Shown here one piece after another: positions 39,221 to 47,702 of a stretch of 64,000 nt of DNA (positions within the stretch are counted from its first letter, which is position 1; each line of letters begins with the position of its first letter). The stretch lies in contig NZ_CAJE01000012.1 in NCBI RefSeq assembly GCF_000308215.1, forward strand, positions 1-64,000, in the 5' to 3' direction. This DNA comes from Methanomassiliicoccus luminyensis B10. Lineage in GTDB: Archaea; Thermoplasmatota; Thermoplasmata; Methanomassiliicoccales; Methanomassiliicoccaceae. The position numbers and the translations under genes are program-made. The notes beneath the pieces are model-generated. The model searched no databases, had not been told where the DNA came from, and saw nothing but the letters and a program-made list of their open reading frames with translations.

Positions 39221-39518
39221 TCGAGATCGCCACGCCCGCCGCGAGCGCAGAGAGCACCGCGATCGGGAATACCACCGCGGCGAACTCGGGGGCGGCCAGG
39301 GCCACCGCGAAGATGGCCAGGCCGCCGGCGCCGGCGGCCAGCAGGGGCCAGTAGACCTTCAACAGGTCATTGCCGGAGCCGTTGAGGGGCTTGGCCCCCG
39401 ACCCGCCAGCGGCCTTTTTCGACAAAGAGCGGACCATGAGCAGGGCCCCGGCCATGAACGCGAAGGCGATGGCCAGGGGCTCGAGGAGATAATAATAAGC
39501 AGGGCGGCGAGGTGACAA
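39195..39518 (-). CDS. Small three-helix membrane protein
   Basis: 107 aa with hydrophobic segments at about 10-30, 55-72 and 76-98 and a basic C-terminus (SIRRSVSRK). No family recognised. The start is a TTG at 39518 with a clear GGTGAT site three bases before it (39522-39527), which overlaps the stop of the MFS transporter gene, so it is translated after that gene and may be an accessory subunit or just a co-transcribed protein. Confidence 0.65.
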   Translation of the reverse strand: MSPRRPAYYYLLEPLAIAFAFMAGALLMVRSLSKKAAGGSGAKPLNGSGNDLLKVYWPLLAAGAGGLAIFAVALAAPEFAAVVFPIAVLSALAAGVAISIRRSVSRK

Positions 39519-39522
39519 GGTA

Positions 39523-40959
39523 TCACCGCCTCAGGAAAAGAAAGTTCAACGGCAGGATGCCGCGGCCCCGGCGTCTCCGCCGGGCCCGGACCGCCGTGGA
39601 CAGCCCTGCGGAAGCGGCATGGGCCTGCTCCCGGAGGTGGGACAGGGAGCACCCGTCCCTGACCTCATGGCACAGCTCCATGACCACGACCTTCTCGCGA
39701 ACCTCCCCCTCCTCCCTGACCTTGGTCAGGCGGTGGAGGGAGAACAGGCCGAGCACGAAGGCGACCAGGAAGAAGTACTCCCACTGGGGGGAGTACATCG
39801 CCACTATGCCGCCTATCAGCGGGGCGATCCCGGCGGCCAGGGAGCTGAACAGGGTCGACGACGCCAGGTATGCGGTCGCCTCGCCCTTCGGGGCCAGCTT
39901 CAGGCCGATGTTCTGCGAGGCCAGGTTGACCCCCGCCTGGGCCATGCCCATCAGCACGTGGATCGCGATGACCATGGGCACGATGACCGGGGTTCCCTGG
40001 AACAGGACCGAGGCGGCCCACAGCAGGATGGACCCGATCATGAGGGGCCCGCTGACCCTCATCACGGACTTGTTGGAGAAGCGGTCGGACAACCGTCCCC
40101 AGATCCGGAAGAAGGCCAGCATGGAGGCCTGGCTGATCACGGTGAACACCACCACGGTGGAGGTGTCCAGGCCGAGGGTGGTGAGCATATACACCGTCAG
40201 GAACGGCAGCGCCAGGTTCACCGCGAAGCTCCAGGAGGACAGGAACATGATGAGGTTCTTGAAGTTCCCGTCCCTGAACGGCTTCTTTAACAGCTCCTGC
40301 AGCTTGGGCATGTCGTGCCTCTCCATCTGGGGCTCGGGTATGCCCTTTATCACGAGCACGCCCATGAGCCCGGCCAGGAAGCCAGCCACGAACAGGATCG
40401 AGTAACCGGCGATCTCCAGCTCCGGGAAGGCCGTCTTCCACCACGAGATGAAGAACCCCGCGGCCAGGGCCAGGGGGATCCCCACTGCGGTGGAGAGCAG
40501 CATTCTCTTGGAGAAGAACCTGCCAAGGTTCTGCTTAGGTACCAGGTCATGGATCCAGGAGTTCCAGCTGCATCCTCCTATGGAGGCCAGCAGCGACTGC
40601 ATCACCAGGCCCACCAGGACCAATGGCAGCGCGACGCTGAAGGGGAAGATGAACGGGACGAAAGCGATGAGCAGCAGGAAGGACCTGCTGAGCGCGGCCG
40701 CCATGACCGTTATGGACCGGCGGACCCTGAGCTTCTCCACCAGGTAGATGGTGGGGATCTGAATGACGTTGGAGAGCGGGGGAATGGTGGCCAAAAGGCC
40801 GATCACCAGGTCCGAGGCTCCCAAGGCCAGGGCGAACGCTACTAGGAACACGCTTCCCGTCAAGGTGGACATGACCTGGGTGGCCAGACCATCCATTATG
40901 ATGTGCCGGAGCCCCTTCTGGACCTCGGTCTCACTGAGTGTTTTAGTAGTGCATCCCAT
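39523..40959 (-). CDS. Major facilitator superfamily transporter
   Basis: 478 aa with 12 hydrophobic segments. The loop between segments 2 and 3 has the family's basic motif (LVEKLRVRRSIT near 73), repeated in the second half as RIWGRLSDRFSNKSVMR near 282. LVPKQNLGRFFSKRM near 140 resembles permeases of the YjjL/UMF groups. A basic 50-residue C-terminal tail rich in Arg extends beyond the last helix. Substrate unknown. A minus-strand TATA-like AAGTTTATAA lies at 41011-41020. Forms an operon with the small membrane protein that follows. Confidence 0.85.
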   Translation of the reverse strand: MGCTTKTLSETEVQKGLRHIIMDGLATQVMSTLTGSVFLVAFALALGASDLVIGLLATIPPLSNVIQIPTIYLVEKLRVRRSITVMAAALSRSFLLLIAFVPFIFPFSVALPLVLVGLVMQSLLASIGGCSWNSWIHDLVPKQNLGRFFSKRMLLSTAVGIPLALAAGFFISWWKTAFPELEIAGYSILFVAGFLAGLMGVLVIKGIPEPQMERHDMPKLQELLKKPFRDGNFKNLIMFLSSWSFAVNLALPFLTVYMLTTLGLDTSTVVVFTVISQASMLAFFRIWGRLSDRFSNKSVMRVSGPLMIGSILLWAASVLFQGTPVIVPMVIAIHVLMGMAQAGVNLASQNIGLKLAPKGEATAYLASSTLFSSLAAGIAPLIGGIVAMYSPQWEYFFLVAFVLGLFSLHRLTKVREEGEVREKVVVMELCHEVRDGCSLSHLREQAHAASAGLSTAVRARRRRRGRGILPLNFLFLRR

Positions 40960-41137
40960 CTCGAATCACGCAGAGCCTTTTGGGCTCTATTCTCTCCGAC
41001 GACAGGGAGGTTATAAACTTATGACGACCTGATTATCAGTCATGATATCGCAGGCTTTCAGAAGCATCCGAAAGGGTCAAAATAAATATACTGGGTATGC
41101 CTGGCCGCCCGGCCGGTCCGGCCTGCGTTTTCCATCT

Positions 41138-41147
41138 TTATATAATG
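41138..41147 (+). promoter_or_regulatory. Putative TATA box for the HdrA-like gene
   Basis: TTTATATAAT, the strongest TATA-like element in this gap, predicting a start near 41172 and a long structured leader. Confidence 0.45.
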
Positions 41148-41485
41148 ATAATATCGGCCCGATGAAAAGGTAACGGGAATGGCGTACCTACTTATCCAGC
41201 ATAGGGCATCGAAAGGTTAAGTATGGGATAACCGATTACATCAATTCCTGCGCGGCCTCATGGGGGCGGCGCGGACTGACAGAACACTGACCAAAGGCGC
41301 CTGCATTCGAGGGTCCAGGAGCGTCCGGCCGTCCCCGGTGTCGTCCACCGGGGATCATCCATGGTAATGGGATTCCAGCATTCCGTCGGGAGTGCTGAGG
41401 ACATAATGAGGAGAGTGGGGTCGGACGCGGCGGTCTTTCAGAGGAGGGTGCGGGCGCCGTTAGATACCATCAGAGGACATTTACC

Positions 41486-41551
41486 GGAGTGGCAAGGGGT
41501 CGGGGGCGTACGTGGCGGGCTGAGGGAGGACGGAACGCCCCCCGCCACTCC
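41486..41551 (+). promoter_or_regulatory. Mutually exclusive stems in the leader of the HdrA-like gene
   Basis: GTGGCGGG (41512-41519) pairs perfectly with CCCGCCAC (41541-41548). The same 3' strand, as GCCACTCC (41544-41551), pairs perfectly with GGAGTGGC (41486-41493). Only one can form at a time. The region ends eight bases before the GGTGAT ribosome binding site, so switching could control access to the start. Seen by eye; no folding was run. Confidence 0.4.
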
Positions 41552-41567
41552 ATGAGAGGGTGATATT

Positions 41568-42569
41568 CTGGCATCTAAGGTATTGATCATCGGCGGCGGG
41601 ATCGCGGGCATCAGCGCCGCTCTGGCCCTGGCCGACCTGGGCCACGCCGTGGAGATAGTGGAAAAAGAAGCGTCCCTGGGAGGCCAGGCGGGTCATCTCG
41701 CCATAACGTTCCCCGGCGGCGCCCCCGGGAGCGGCGTGGTCTCCTCTCTGGTGGAGAAGCTGTCCGGGAACGGCGGCATCAAGGTGGACCGGGGTGCCAG
41801 GCTCTCCTCCCTGTCCCGCCTGGACGGCCGCTTCGAGGCCGAGCTTGACATCGGCGGCACCGTCAGTGCGGACGCGGTGGTCCTGGCCACCGGCCTGGAG
41901 CCGATCTCGCCCTCTGCATATCCAGAGCTGGGGTACGGCGTCCATAAGGGGGTGGTCACCTCCTGGGAGCTGGAGTCCATGATGGATGACGGTCCCGTCA
42001 GCAAGGCGGACGGGTCCCCGGCGAAACGGGTCGTGTTCGTGCAGTGCGTTGGGTCGAGGGCGGAGAGGAAAGGGGTACCGTACTGCACGGGGGCCTGCTG
42101 CCCCAACGCCATCAAGGAAGCGCTCGCCCTGAAGGAGCGCGACCCGGCTGCCGAGGCGTACGTCCTGTACATCGATATCAGGACCTCGGGGAAGGGACAG
42201 GAGGCCATGTACCGCCGGGCCCGGAAGGCGGGGGTCCGGTTCATAAGGGGCCAGCCGTCCATGGTCGTGGAGAAGGACGGCGGCCTGGTGGTGTGCGGAG
42301 AGAACACCCTGCTGCGCGAGCTGTACGAGATACCGGCGGACCTGGTGGTCCTGGCCGTCGGTTCGAGGCAGTCCCCGGAGAACCTGCTCCTCCTGGACAT
42401 GCTGGGGGTACGGCAGGGCGCGTCGGGCTTCCCGGAGCACTTCCAAACCTCGGACGGCGTGTTCCTGGCAGGCTCGGCGGAAGGCCCCATGGACATCCCC
42501 ACGACCGTGGCCAGCGCCCGCTCCGGCGCCCTGGCGGTCCACAGCTATCTTACCGCTCGCTCAGCCTGA
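41568..42569 (+). CDS. HdrA-like FAD-dependent oxidoreductase lacking Fe-S domains
   Basis: Single-domain relative of heterodisulfide reductase subunit A, the electron-bifurcating flavoprotein of methanogens. Seen: KVLIIGGGIAGISAALALADLGH (FAD Rossmann loop), ASLGGQAGHLAITFPG near 39-54, VVFVQCVGSRAERKGVPYC followed by CCPNAIKEAL near 150-185 (HdrA-specific Cys-rich stretch), YIDIRTSGKGQEAMYRRA near 200, and the second FAD motif VFLAGSAEGPMDIPTTVAS near the end. The N-terminal and C-terminal 4Fe-4S domains of full HdrA are absent. The first strand requires a start before the TTG at 41583; the CTG at 41568 follows GGTGAT with three-base spacing. It precedes the convergent F430 operon. Confidence 0.83.
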   Translation: MASKVLIIGGGIAGISAALALADLGHAVEIVEKEASLGGQAGHLAITFPGGAPGSGVVSSLVEKLSGNGGIKVDRGARLSSLSRLDGRFEAELDIGGTVSADAVVLATGLEPISPSAYPELGYGVHKGVVTSWELESMMDDGPVSKADGSPAKRVVFVQCVGSRAERKGVPYCTGACCPNAIKEALALKERDPAAEAYVLYIDIRTSGKGQEAMYRRARKAGVRFIRGQPSMVVEKDGGLVVCGENTLLRELYEIPADLVVLAVGSRQSPENLLLLDMLGVRQGASGFPEHFQTSDGVFLAGSAEGPMDIPTTVASARSGALAVHSYLTARSA

Positions 42570-42720
42570 TCACCAGGTCGGTGCCGATCCCCATGATCGC
42601 CACCACGGCGACCCCGGCCACGGCCATCCGTTCCACCAGGGTCGCGCCGCTGAACAGACCGCCCGCCGAGTTCGAGCAGACCGCGACGGCCATGACCGAG
42701 GCTAGGAGCAGCAGGCCCAT
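42550..42720 (-). CDS. Possible small two-helix membrane protein
   Basis: A 56-codon minus-strand frame from the ATG at 42720 to TAA at 42550-42552 gives two hydrophobic stretches (GLLLLASVMAVAVCS and MAVAGVAVVAIMGIGTDLVI) and ends in RLSER. It overlaps the 3' end of the HdrA-like gene by 20 bases, tail to tail. A GGTGAT lies at 42748-42753, too far from the ATG for normal use. Coding is plausible but unproven. Confidence 0.35.
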   Translation of the reverse strand: MGLLLLASVMAVAVCSNSAGGLFSGATLVERMAVAGVAVVAIMGIGTDLVIRLSER

Positions 42721-42819
42721 GCCCAGGAGAAATGATCGGGACGCGGTATCACCATGCTCTTTTGGGAGCGCCGGGGATTTCTAACTATCCACTTATCGTA
42801 TAACGTGCCGGCCCCGGGT

Positions 42820-44163
42820 TCACTCGATCAGGTTGACGAACCCCTCGCCCCACCCCGGGGACGAAAGCGCATGCTGGTGCATGTACGTCCCTACCGTCCT
42901 GCGGACCATGGCCCCGTCGACCCCATTGCCGAACCCGATCCCCCTGCTCACATCGTAGGCGTACGGCCCGGGGGGAGCGGGGCTCAGTTGCGAGTAGTGG
43001 AACTCGTGCGCGCGTATCTCGCGGCCCGGCATGATGAGGTTCTGGGGCGTTCCCTTGGCCCGCACGTAGGTGGGACCCTGCCGTCCCGCGGCCATCATGG
43101 CCACGGGGTCGAACACCCCGACCATCTCCACCGCCTCGGAGCCATCGTCGATGGCCCGGCACAGGGTCATGAGGCCGCCGCACTCGCCGTAGACGACCCG
43201 CCCTTCCAGGGACATCTGCTTCACTCCTTCCAGGAAGTCATGGTTGGTCGACAGCTCGTAGAGGTACAGCTCAGGATAGCCGCCGCCGAGATAAATGGCG
43301 TCTGCGTCAGGCAGCTTCTCCCCGTCGGCGGGGCGGAAGTGCACGATCTCGGCCCCCGCAGCCTTGAGAGCCTCGAGGTTCTCGGGATAATAGAAGCAAT
43401 ACGCTTTGTCCTTGGGCACGGCGATCCTGACCCCCTGAGGGGACCGCCGTGGGAACGGGGAGGAGTCATCAAAGTGGCGCTCCGGCGCCGATTCAGCTAT
43501 GGCCAGCAGCCTGTCGAGATCGATGCCGGCCACCATGTCCTCTATCTTTCGCAGCACCGGGCCAGCCTCGTGCGGTTCCAGGGTGTGCAGGCCCAGGTGC
43601 CTCTCCGGGAGCTTTTCCTTCTGCCCCCTGATGACCCCGATGACCTCTGTCCCAGTAAGGGACTCGACAGCCTCCACGGCCTTCTGCTCGTGCCGGTCGT
43701 TGCTGATGTGGTTCAGGATGACCCCCTTGATGTTCACCGTGGGGTCGAGCATCTTGAACCCCAGCACGTGGGCGGCAGCGCTCTTGGCCAGGCTCCTGGC
43801 GTTGACGATGAGGATGACGGGAGCGTCGATGTATTTGGCGATCTCGGCGGTGCTGCCGACGTCCGCGGTGGAGGTGAGGCCGTCATACAGGCCTCGCACG
43901 CCCTCGACAATGGAGATGTCAGCATCCTTGCTTGCCCATCCGAACACGTTCTGCAGCGTCCCCTTCTCTAGCAGGAACGAGTCGAGGTTCCTCGACGGCC
44001 GCCCGGTGGCGGCGGTATGGAACATCGGGTCGATGAAGTCCGGGCCCACCTTGAAACCCTGGACCCTCCTCTCCTTGCTCAGCCGGGCCATCAGCCCGGC
44101 GGCGATGACGGTCTTCCCGACCCCGCTGCCGGCCCCAGCCAGCACCACGCGGGGGATGGACAT
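42820..44163 (-). CDS. cfbB: Ni-sirohydrochlorin a,c-diamide synthase (F430 biosynthesis)
   Basis: Amidates the a and c acetate side chains of Ni-sirohydrochlorin using glutamine and ATP, the second F430 step. Seen: VVLAGAGSGVGKTVIAAGLM (P-loop, residues 6-25), FKVGPDFIDPMFH near 39, the bridging region IYLGGGYPELY near 290, and a class I glutaminase with nucleophile Cys in VVYGECGGLMTL near 330 and His in REIRAHEFHYSQL near 398. 447 aa. Homologous to CbiA/CobB, but its place as last gene of a complete cfb operon favours CfbB; it could also serve cobalamin, since no separate cbiA is in the window. Starts by TGATG overlap with cfbC. Confidence 0.92.
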   Translation of the reverse strand: MSIPRVVLAGAGSGVGKTVIAAGLMARLSKERRVQGFKVGPDFIDPMFHTAATGRPSRNLDSFLLEKGTLQNVFGWASKDADISIVEGVRGLYDGLTSTADVGSTAEIAKYIDAPVILIVNARSLAKSAAAHVLGFKMLDPTVNIKGVILNHISNDRHEQKAVEAVESLTGTEVIGVIRGQKEKLPERHLGLHTLEPHEAGPVLRKIEDMVAGIDLDRLLAIAESAPERHFDDSSPFPRRSPQGVRIAVPKDKAYCFYYPENLEALKAAGAEIVHFRPADGEKLPDADAIYLGGGYPELYLYELSTNHDFLEGVKQMSLEGRVVYGECGGLMTLCRAIDDGSEAVEMVGVFDPVAMMAAGRQGPTYVRAKGTPQNLIMPGREIRAHEFHYSQLSPAPPGPYAYDVSRGIGFGNGVDGAMVRRTVGTYMHQHALSSPGWGEGFVNLIE

Positions 44164-44942
44164 CAGCTCATCTCCCGGAGCAGCGCGCGGATGTTCTCCG
44201 GGTCCATGGGGCTGGGCACCGCCAGCTGCCGGTTCGACATGATGGCCCCGCCGAGGCGCCGGTAGGCGCCAGCCTGAGAGTCGTCGGGAGCATGCTCTAT
44301 GACCGTCATGCCCTGGTTCTCGCACTCGCGCACCACCGCGCTGCGGGGAACGAAGCCGATGAGCTGCGAGCCGATGCGGGTGGCGAACTCTTTGACGATG
44401 GCCTCCTCGTTCGCCACTTCCCGGGAGTTGCAGATGATGCCGCCCAGGGGGACGTCGAGGTTCGCCAGCCCTTTGGCGATGTTGTTGGCCGCGTACAGCG
44501 CGAGATACTCTCCGCTGGTGACGATGTACACCTCGTTGGCGAACTTCTCCCGGAGCGGGGCGGCGAACCCGCCGCACACAACGTCCCCCGGAACGTCGTA
44601 TATGAGGACGTCATCGCTCTCCCGGAAGTACGACCTGGAGAGCTCGCCCACCGCCACGATGATGCCGCGCCCGGCGCACCCTACGCCGGCCAAAGGACCT
44701 CCGGTCTCCACGCACTTTATCCCGTGGAAGCCTTCGAACACCGCCTCGGTCCTGCCTTCTTTCCTCTGCTCCAGGAATGTCGGTATCTTCCTTCCCCCCA
44801 GCAGGGTCATGCTCCCGTCGGACTTGGGGTCACAGCCTATGTACCAGACCTTGAGGCCCGATTCGGCGAGGGCGGCGCATACGTTCGCCGACACTGTGGA
44901 CTTGCCGATGCCTCCCTTGCCGTAGACGGCGATCTGCCTCAT
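44163..44942 (-). CDS. cfbC: NifH-like reductase component of Ni-sirohydrochlorin a,c-diamide reductive cyclase
   Basis: Fe protein that passes ATP-driven electrons to CfbD for the six-electron reduction and ring closure that builds the F430 macrocycle. Seen: IAVYGKGGIGKSTVSAN (P-loop, residues 4-20), IGCDPKSDGSMTL near 37, and the two cluster-ligand cysteines in AGVGCAGRGI near 90 and DVPGDVVCGGFAAP near 124, as in NifH/BchL. 259 aa. The ATG at 44942 overlaps the cfbD stop (ATGA); a GTG two codons upstream is possible. Acts as a homodimer bridged by one 4Fe-4S cluster. Confidence 0.95.
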   Translation of the reverse strand: MRQIAVYGKGGIGKSTVSANVCAALAESGLKVWYIGCDPKSDGSMTLLGGRKIPTFLEQRKEGRTEAVFEGFHGIKCVETGGPLAGVGCAGRGIIVAVGELSRSYFRESDDVLIYDVPGDVVCGGFAAPLREKFANEVYIVTSGEYLALYAANNIAKGLANLDVPLGGIICNSREVANEEAIVKEFATRIGSQLIGFVPRSAVVRECENQGMTVIEHAPDDSQAGAYRRLGGAIMSNRQLAVPSPMDPENIRALLREMS

Positions 44943-46045
44943 GTCCACCCCTTGTCCGTTATCTCGCGTATGGTGTTCCCGAGCTCGTTGTACAGCACCT
45001 TGCTCGTTCCCATGACATCGGCGTGGGTGGTGATCTCCCCCACCGACATGTGGTATCCCTGATCGATGTAGTTGCGCAGCTCCCGTGGCTGATCGGTAAC
45101 AAGAACATCGTCCTTGCGCAACCCGGGGACGGCATGGGGAAGCCCGGCGATGACCCGCAGGTCCGCCGCCGAAGCGTCAAGCGCCGCGGCGGCCTTGTCC
45201 CCGGTGACCGGATATTCATCCAGCCCGCCGGTGATGACATCGACAGCCACGCCCGCCTCATCGAGGTCGCGCAGGATGTCGCTAGAGTAGCGCCGTATGC
45301 GCGGCAGCCCCACCTCGGGATCGAGGTTCCCGATGTAAGTGGCGGTGCCGCCGACCTTGCTCCTGGCGTACTCCACTGCTCTCATGACATCGGCGAACCC
45401 GTACGCCGTCTCCTTCTTGGCGTTCAGCGCGACGGCCACCTTTCCGCCCTCGCGCAGGGTGTTCACTATGCGCAGGCCTGCGGACAGCTTGGTGGACCCG
45501 GGATGGGGCTCCAGGTACTCCCTGCTGGTGAGGCCTCTCTCCTTCTCCAGAAGGGTGGCCTTGGTCAGCATGCTCTTCTGCCGGTCCCGCTCCTCGTACG
45601 AGATGACGCGCTTCTCCGCCGCCACCTCCAGCGTCCTGATGGCGCCGGCAGTGTTCGGTCCGGAGCACCCGTGCACATCGACCGGGAGCACCGTGGCCCT
45701 CACCCCGGCCTTCTTGACCGCGGCGTCGAGGTCCTCCCCGATGATCATGGACGCGCAGGTGCCGACCACCCCGATCAGTTTGGGCCGGTAGCGTTCGTCC
45801 ACGCTCTTCAGTATCCGAGCGAGCTTATCGTTCGCGCCGAAGATGAGGTCGTCCTCGTTCATCCCCGTGGTCATGACCCTGACCCCCGCTTCCTCCAGGC
45901 GGCGGGCGGCCATGAAGCCGCACCCGGCGGGGCCGTGCATCAGAACGATATCGGCCTCCAAGTCCCTCATGGTGTACATGGCGGCGATGATGGGGTTCGG
46001 CCGGGGATGGAGAACATCGATCAGAGGTAGCCCTCCTTGATGCAT
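44939..46045 (-). CDS. cfbD: NifD-like catalytic component of Ni-sirohydrochlorin a,c-diamide reductive cyclase
   Basis: Nitrogenase-like component 1 that binds the tetrapyrrole and receives electrons from CfbC. Seen: VLHPRPNPIIAAMYTMRDLEADIVLMHGPAGCGF near 10-43 (P-cluster-type Cys), GVVGTCASMIIGEDL near 92 (second Cys), LPVDVHGCSGPNTAGA near 120 (third Cys), and a C-terminal YHMSVGEITTHADVMGT. 368 aa, much shorter than NifD, as expected for the homomeric CfbD. I chose the ATG at 46045, behind AAGGTG and overlapping the end of cfbE; a CTG at 46024 after GGAGGG is a less usual alternative. Confidence 0.93.
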   Translation of the reverse strand: MHQGGLPLIDVLHPRPNPIIAAMYTMRDLEADIVLMHGPAGCGFMAARRLEEAGVRVMTTGMNEDDLIFGANDKLARILKSVDERYRPKLIGVVGTCASMIIGEDLDAAVKKAGVRATVLPVDVHGCSGPNTAGAIRTLEVAAEKRVISYEERDRQKSMLTKATLLEKERGLTSREYLEPHPGSTKLSAGLRIVNTLREGGKVAVALNAKKETAYGFADVMRAVEYARSKVGGTATYIGNLDPEVGLPRIRRYSSDILRDLDEAGVAVDVITGGLDEYPVTGDKAAAALDASAADLRVIAGLPHAVPGLRKDDVLVTDQPRELRNYIDQGYHMSVGEITTHADVMGTSKVLYNELGNTIREITDKGWT

Positions 46046-47310
46046 TGCATCAGCACCTTGTGCCTGCCCCGGACGTCCACGAAGCTGTCGATGCGCCGGA
46101 AGCCGGACGGCTCGAACCCCGGCATGTTGATGACGTACTGCCCCTTCACCGCGGGGTGCTTGGACAGGGCCTCGCGCACGTCGTCGAGGACCAGCTTCTC
46201 GCACACCTTCTGGTTCACCGGGTCCACCGCCACGCCGATGTCCTCTTGGCCATAGTATCTCTCCAGCACGCTCACGTTCCACTCGATGGAGCCTGCGCTG
46301 ACGCCTGGGTTTCTTTCGCTGATCAGGTACCAGCCCTTCTCCTTGCTCACCTCGCCCCGCCCGGGAACGCCGCCGAAGCTGCTGAGGCTTCCGATGGCTG
46401 CGTCCATGTCCATGCCCAGGGCCACCGCCGCGGCGATGGCGCTGTTGAACGCGGTCTTGTAGCTGGGAACGAGGAAAGTGCCGGGCAGCTTGGTCTTGAA
46501 CGCGTCGCCGTAGATCTCCACGTTCAGCGGGACCGCCTTCCCCAGCTTCAGCTGCTTGGGCAGGGTGGCGCTGACGTCGCCCCCCGGTCCGAAGGTTATA
46601 ACATCGGTCCCCTGGGGGACGTGCTTCTCCCACAGGCCCGCTTCGGCCTGGGGGTACACCGCGGCGCTCTTGGCGCTTTCTATCATCTGGACCTTGCCGT
46701 CGAACGCCTTCCGGGTCCCCGCCGCGATGGGGTAGTCATCGAGCCCAGTGACCACCGACACGTCCGCGAGCCCGGTCCCTCCGATGCTGACCTCGAAGAC
46801 CCCGATGTCGACCTGGAGGTCCATCTTTGCTACCGACAGCACCGATGGCGGCGCGATGCTGACCTTGTCCTTCAGGATGGCCCCGGTGCACTCCTCCACG
46901 ATGGAAAGGCCCTTGCTGGTGAGCAGGGCGACCTTCTGGCCTTCCTGGGCCAGCATGTGGGCGAGGACGTGGCACGCCGAGGTCTTTCCGCGGGTGCCGG
47001 TGAACTCCACGGTGGGGTATGGGAACTTGGCGAGCTCGCCGGTGGCCTGGTGGGCGGTGATGCGGCGGGCCATCTTAGCCTCCCCGATGAAATGGTCGGG
47101 ACAATGGATGGGGACGATGCCCAGATCAAAGGTTTCGGCAGGAGCGGCCTCGGCCACCCTTATGCCGGCCGCGATGAGCTCGCTCTTGAGCTCGGGCTTG
47201 CCGGTGTGGTAGATGTCCACTATGGTGACCTGGTCGCCTCTCTCCGCGTACTCGTACGCCAGCACCTCACCTCCATGAGTGAGGTCCAGCACCAGGACCT
47301 TCTGGCTCAT
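46021..47310 (-). CDS. cfbE: Mur-ligase-like enzyme closing the F430 gamma-lactam/carbocycle (coenzyme F430 synthetase)
   Basis: Last step of F430 synthesis: ATP-dependent activation of the propionate and formation of the six-membered carbocyclic ring of 15,17(3)-seco-F430-17(3)-acid. Seen: a short N-terminal domain (VLVLDLTHGGEVLAYEY), then the Mur ligase P-loop VEFTGTRGKTSACHVLAHM near 100-118, SIGGTGLADVSVVTGLDDYPIAAGTR near 165-190, and a glutamate ligase C-terminal domain with SSFGGVPGRGEVS near 315. 429 aa. Starts in an ATGA overlap with cfbA and continues into cfbD. Family and operon context together make the call firm. Confidence 0.93.
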   Translation of the reverse strand: MSQKVLVLDLTHGGEVLAYEYAERGDQVTIVDIYHTGKPELKSELIAAGIRVAEAAPAETFDLGIVPIHCPDHFIGEAKMARRITAHQATGELAKFPYPTVEFTGTRGKTSACHVLAHMLAQEGQKVALLTSKGLSIVEECTGAILKDKVSIAPPSVLSVAKMDLQVDIGVFEVSIGGTGLADVSVVTGLDDYPIAAGTRKAFDGKVQMIESAKSAAVYPQAEAGLWEKHVPQGTDVITFGPGGDVSATLPKQLKLGKAVPLNVEIYGDAFKTKLPGTFLVPSYKTAFNSAIAAAVALGMDMDAAIGSLSSFGGVPGRGEVSKEKGWYLISERNPGVSAGSIEWNVSVLERYYGQEDIGVAVDPVNQKVCEKLVLDDVREALSKHPAVKGQYVINMPGFEPSGFRRIDSFVDVRGRHKVLMQCIKEGYL

Positions 47311-47702
47311 GCTTTCTGCATCCTGGTCCTGACGCGATCGGCCAGAATCGCGGCGATTCGGTCGTCGTCGCCGATGGGGTCGCAGTATCTGAGGGTGACG
47401 GTCTTTCCGTCCACTGTCATCTTGGTCTCGGTGTCCCCGGCCTTCAGGCCTATCTCGCCGGGAATGTCCTCGGTGAGATGTGCACCGGACGCGAGGAAGC
47501 AGGGCTGAATGTATATATCGTCGACACCCTGGCCAACCAATGTCTTGATCCCTTCCTTGATGGTCGGGGTGTTGAGCTGCATGAACGCGGCGGCGACCGG
47601 GCCGAGGTTCATTTTGCCCATCTTCTCGGCGGTGCTGACCACCAGGTCCTTGTTGTACTGCAGCTTGCTTCCGTGCCCTATTAATAGAACTCCGTTCGTC
47701 AT
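47307..47702 (-). CDS. cfbA: Sirohydrochlorin nickel/cobalt chelatase, small CbiX type
   Basis: Inserts nickel into sirohydrochlorin, the first committed F430 step; small archaeal CbiX enzymes also insert cobalt for cobalamin, which fits the absence of another chelatase here. Seen: GVLLIGHGSKLQYNKDLV near 4-21 with the first catalytic His, and IYIQPCFLASGAHLTEDIP near 64-82 with the second. 131 aa, one chelatase domain, so it must work as a homodimer. First gene of the cfb operon; a minus-strand TATA-like AGTTTATTAA lies at 47765-47774 with AAAGGGG before the start. Confidence 0.94.
   Translation of the reverse strand: MTNGVLLIGHGSKLQYNKDLVVSTAEKMGKMNLGPVAAAFMQLNTPTIKEGIKTLVGQGVDDIYIQPCFLASGAHLTEDIPGEIGLKAGDTETKMTVDGKTVTLRYCDPIGDDDRIAAILADRVRTRMQKA

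Larger units (their letters stand above)
40960..41567. other. Long leader region before the HdrA-like gene, with foldable RNA and a short open frame
   Basis: 608 bases. Contains the MFS promoter (minus, near 41015), a plus-strand TATA box TTTATATAAT at 41138-41147, a GC-rich hairpin TCCCCGGTG/CACCGGGGA at 41332-41354, and two mutually exclusive stems close to the HdrA-like start (41486-41551). A 64-aa frame at 41361-41555 has weak signals and may not be translated. If transcription starts near 41172, the leader is about 395 bases, very long for this genome. Confidence 0.5.

Noticed and set aside
41361-41555. 64-aa open frame in the HdrA-like leader as a gene
   Set aside because: Weak start context, unnatural C-terminus rich in Gly/Arg/Pro, and it runs through the alternative stems; kept only as a possible leader peptide.
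42820-44577. A 585-aa CfbB with N-terminal extension
   Set aside because: The extension is a shadow of cfbC; the start at 44163 overlaps the cfbC stop and matches the P-loop position of the family.
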